Positions 5,138 to 5,904 of a stretch of 5,904 nt of DNA are shown one piece after another. The notes under the pieces are model-generated. The model was given only the letters and a program-made list of their open reading frames with translations. It did not search any database and was not told the origin of the DNA. Numbering within the stretch: the stretch's first letter is position 1; each line of letters opens with the position of its first letter. The DNA is from Thermodesulfatator sp. GTDB lineage: Bacteria > Desulfobacterota > Thermodesulfobacteria > Thermodesulfobacteriales > Thermodesulfobacteriaceae. The position numbers and the translations under genes were made by a program. The stretch is from contig JALWCD010000244.1 of assembly GCA_027036915.1 (NCBI GenBank), positions 1-5,904 on the forward strand, given 5' to 3'.

Positions 5138-5904
5138 ATGAGGATCGCCCTGGCCCAGATCAACCCCACGGTCGGCGACCTGGAAGGCAATCTCCGAAAG
5201 ATCCTGGATTACCACCGTCGAGCCCGGGAGCTAGGGGCGGATCTGGTGGTCTTCCCAGAGCTTTCCCTCTGCGGCTACCCCCCGCGAGACCTCCTCTATC
5301 GTCGGGAATTCCTCCGGGCGGTGGAGGAGGCCCTTTCGGAGCTGGTCTCCCTGATCGGTCAGCCCGCGGCCGTGGTGGGCTATCCCGAAAGGAACCCCGC
5401 CTCCGGAAAACCCCTCTTCAACGCCCTGGCCCTGATTCTGGAGGGGCAGATCCTTTTTCGGTATCGGAAAAGCCTCATCCCCTACTACGATATCTATGAG
5501 GAACCGCGCTACTTTGAGGGGGGAGGGTCTCCGGGCGTCTTTGAGTTTCGCGGGCTAAGGCTGGGCTTTACCATCTGCGAGGATCTCTGGAACGAGCCCG
5601 GTTATGTGCCCAAACTCTATCCCGGGGATCCGGTGGCGGATCTTTCGGCCGAAAGCCCCCGGGCAACCCTCAATCTCTCCGCAAGCCCCTTTCATCTCGA
5701 CAAGGGGGCTCTGCGGGAGAGCCTGCTGGCCATCAAGGCCAGGCGTCTTAACTCTTACCTTTTCTATGTCAACCAGGTGGGGGCTCAGGATCACATCATC
5801 TTTGACGGCCAGAGTCTGGTGGTCTCCCCGGAGGGGCGGGTCGTGGCCCGGGCCCGGGATTTCGAGGAGGATCTCATCTTTTACGACCTTGAGACCGGGT
5901 GCAG
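5138..5904 (+). CDS. nadE: Glutamine-dependent NAD+ synthetase, N-terminal glutaminase part
   Basis: This enzyme makes NAD+ from deamido-NAD+, using ammonia that its nitrilase-type domain releases from glutamine. Only 255 codons are in view, covering the glutaminase domain; the ATP-pyrophosphatase synthetase domain should lie beyond the right edge. The start MRIALAQINPTVGDLEGN is characteristic. The nitrilase triad is visible: Glu41 in FPELSLCGYPPRDLL, Lys111 in YRKSLIPYYDIYEEPRYF and Cys147 in GFTICEDLW. NLSASPFHLDKG (179-190) and NQVGAQDHIIFDG (222-234) also match NadE closely and set it apart from general nitrilases. The ATG at 5138 fits the family start; a TTG 12 codons upstream is in frame but has no support. 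No Shine-Dalgarno sequence is seen. It lies 38 bases after lptD on the same strand, so co-transcription is likely. A stand-alone amidohydrolase is excluded only by family likeness, as the second domain is not visible. Confidence 0.94.
   Translation, partial: MRIALAQINPTVGDLEGNLRKILDYHRRARELGADLVVFPELSLCGYPPRDLLYRREFLRAVEEALSELVSLIGQPAAVVGYPERNPASGKPLFNALALILEGQILFRYRKSLIPYYDIYEEPRYFEGGGSPGVFEFRGLRLGFTICEDLWNEPGYVPKLYPGDPVADLSAESPRATLNLSASPFHLDKGALRESLLAIKARRLNSYLFYVNQVGAQDHIIFDGQSLVVSPEGRVVARARDFEEDLIFYDLETGC

Overview
The window is GC-rich, gene-dense bacterial chromosome with ordinary housekeeping content. It holds six protein genes, two of them cut by the window edges, and no gap between genes longer than about 100 bases. 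I see no RNA gene, mobile element, CRISPR array or phage gene. LptD shows that the organism builds an LPS-containing outer membrane, so it is a diderm. The mix of a DUF1015 protein, a DUF948/YtxH-type pair, a short-form NAD kinase and a compact LptD with a CxxxC pair, together with heavy use of Arg, Glu and Leu, fits a thermophilic member of the Thermodesulfobacteriota or old deltaproteobacterial group. That placement is an inference from protein flavour, not from a marker gene.

Layout from left to right. (1) Positions 1-1034, minus strand: a DUF1015 protein missing its C-terminus. (2) A 97-base divergent spacer holding the window's most AT-rich patch, a likely forward promoter and a small inverted repeat against the DUF1015 start codon. 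(3) Positions 1132-2137, plus strand: a two-gene unit of small membrane-anchored coiled-coil proteins, first DUF948-like and then YtxH-like, each with a strong ribosome binding site. (4) Positions 2134-2931, minus strand: NAD kinase (nadK), whose stop codon overlaps that of the YtxH gene by four bases. A GC-rich imperfect inverted repeat sits inside the nadK 3' end. (5) Positions 2970-5099, plus strand: lptD, the outer-membrane LPS insertion porin, diverging from nadK across only 38 bases. (6) From 5138 to the right edge, plus strand: the glutaminase half of a glutamine-dependent NAD+ synthetase (nadE), 38 bases after lptD and probably co-transcribed with it.

Two themes recur: envelope (LptD and the two membrane-anchored coiled-coil proteins) and NAD(P) supply (NadK and NadE on either side of lptD). 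The most interesting sequence-level points are the inverted repeat embedded in the nadK 3' end where two transcripts collide, the contrast between genes with strong ribosome binding sites and genes with none, the three-cysteine pattern of LptD, and an acidic DxNxDG loop in its barrel. I found no convincing evidence of a new multi-gene system.
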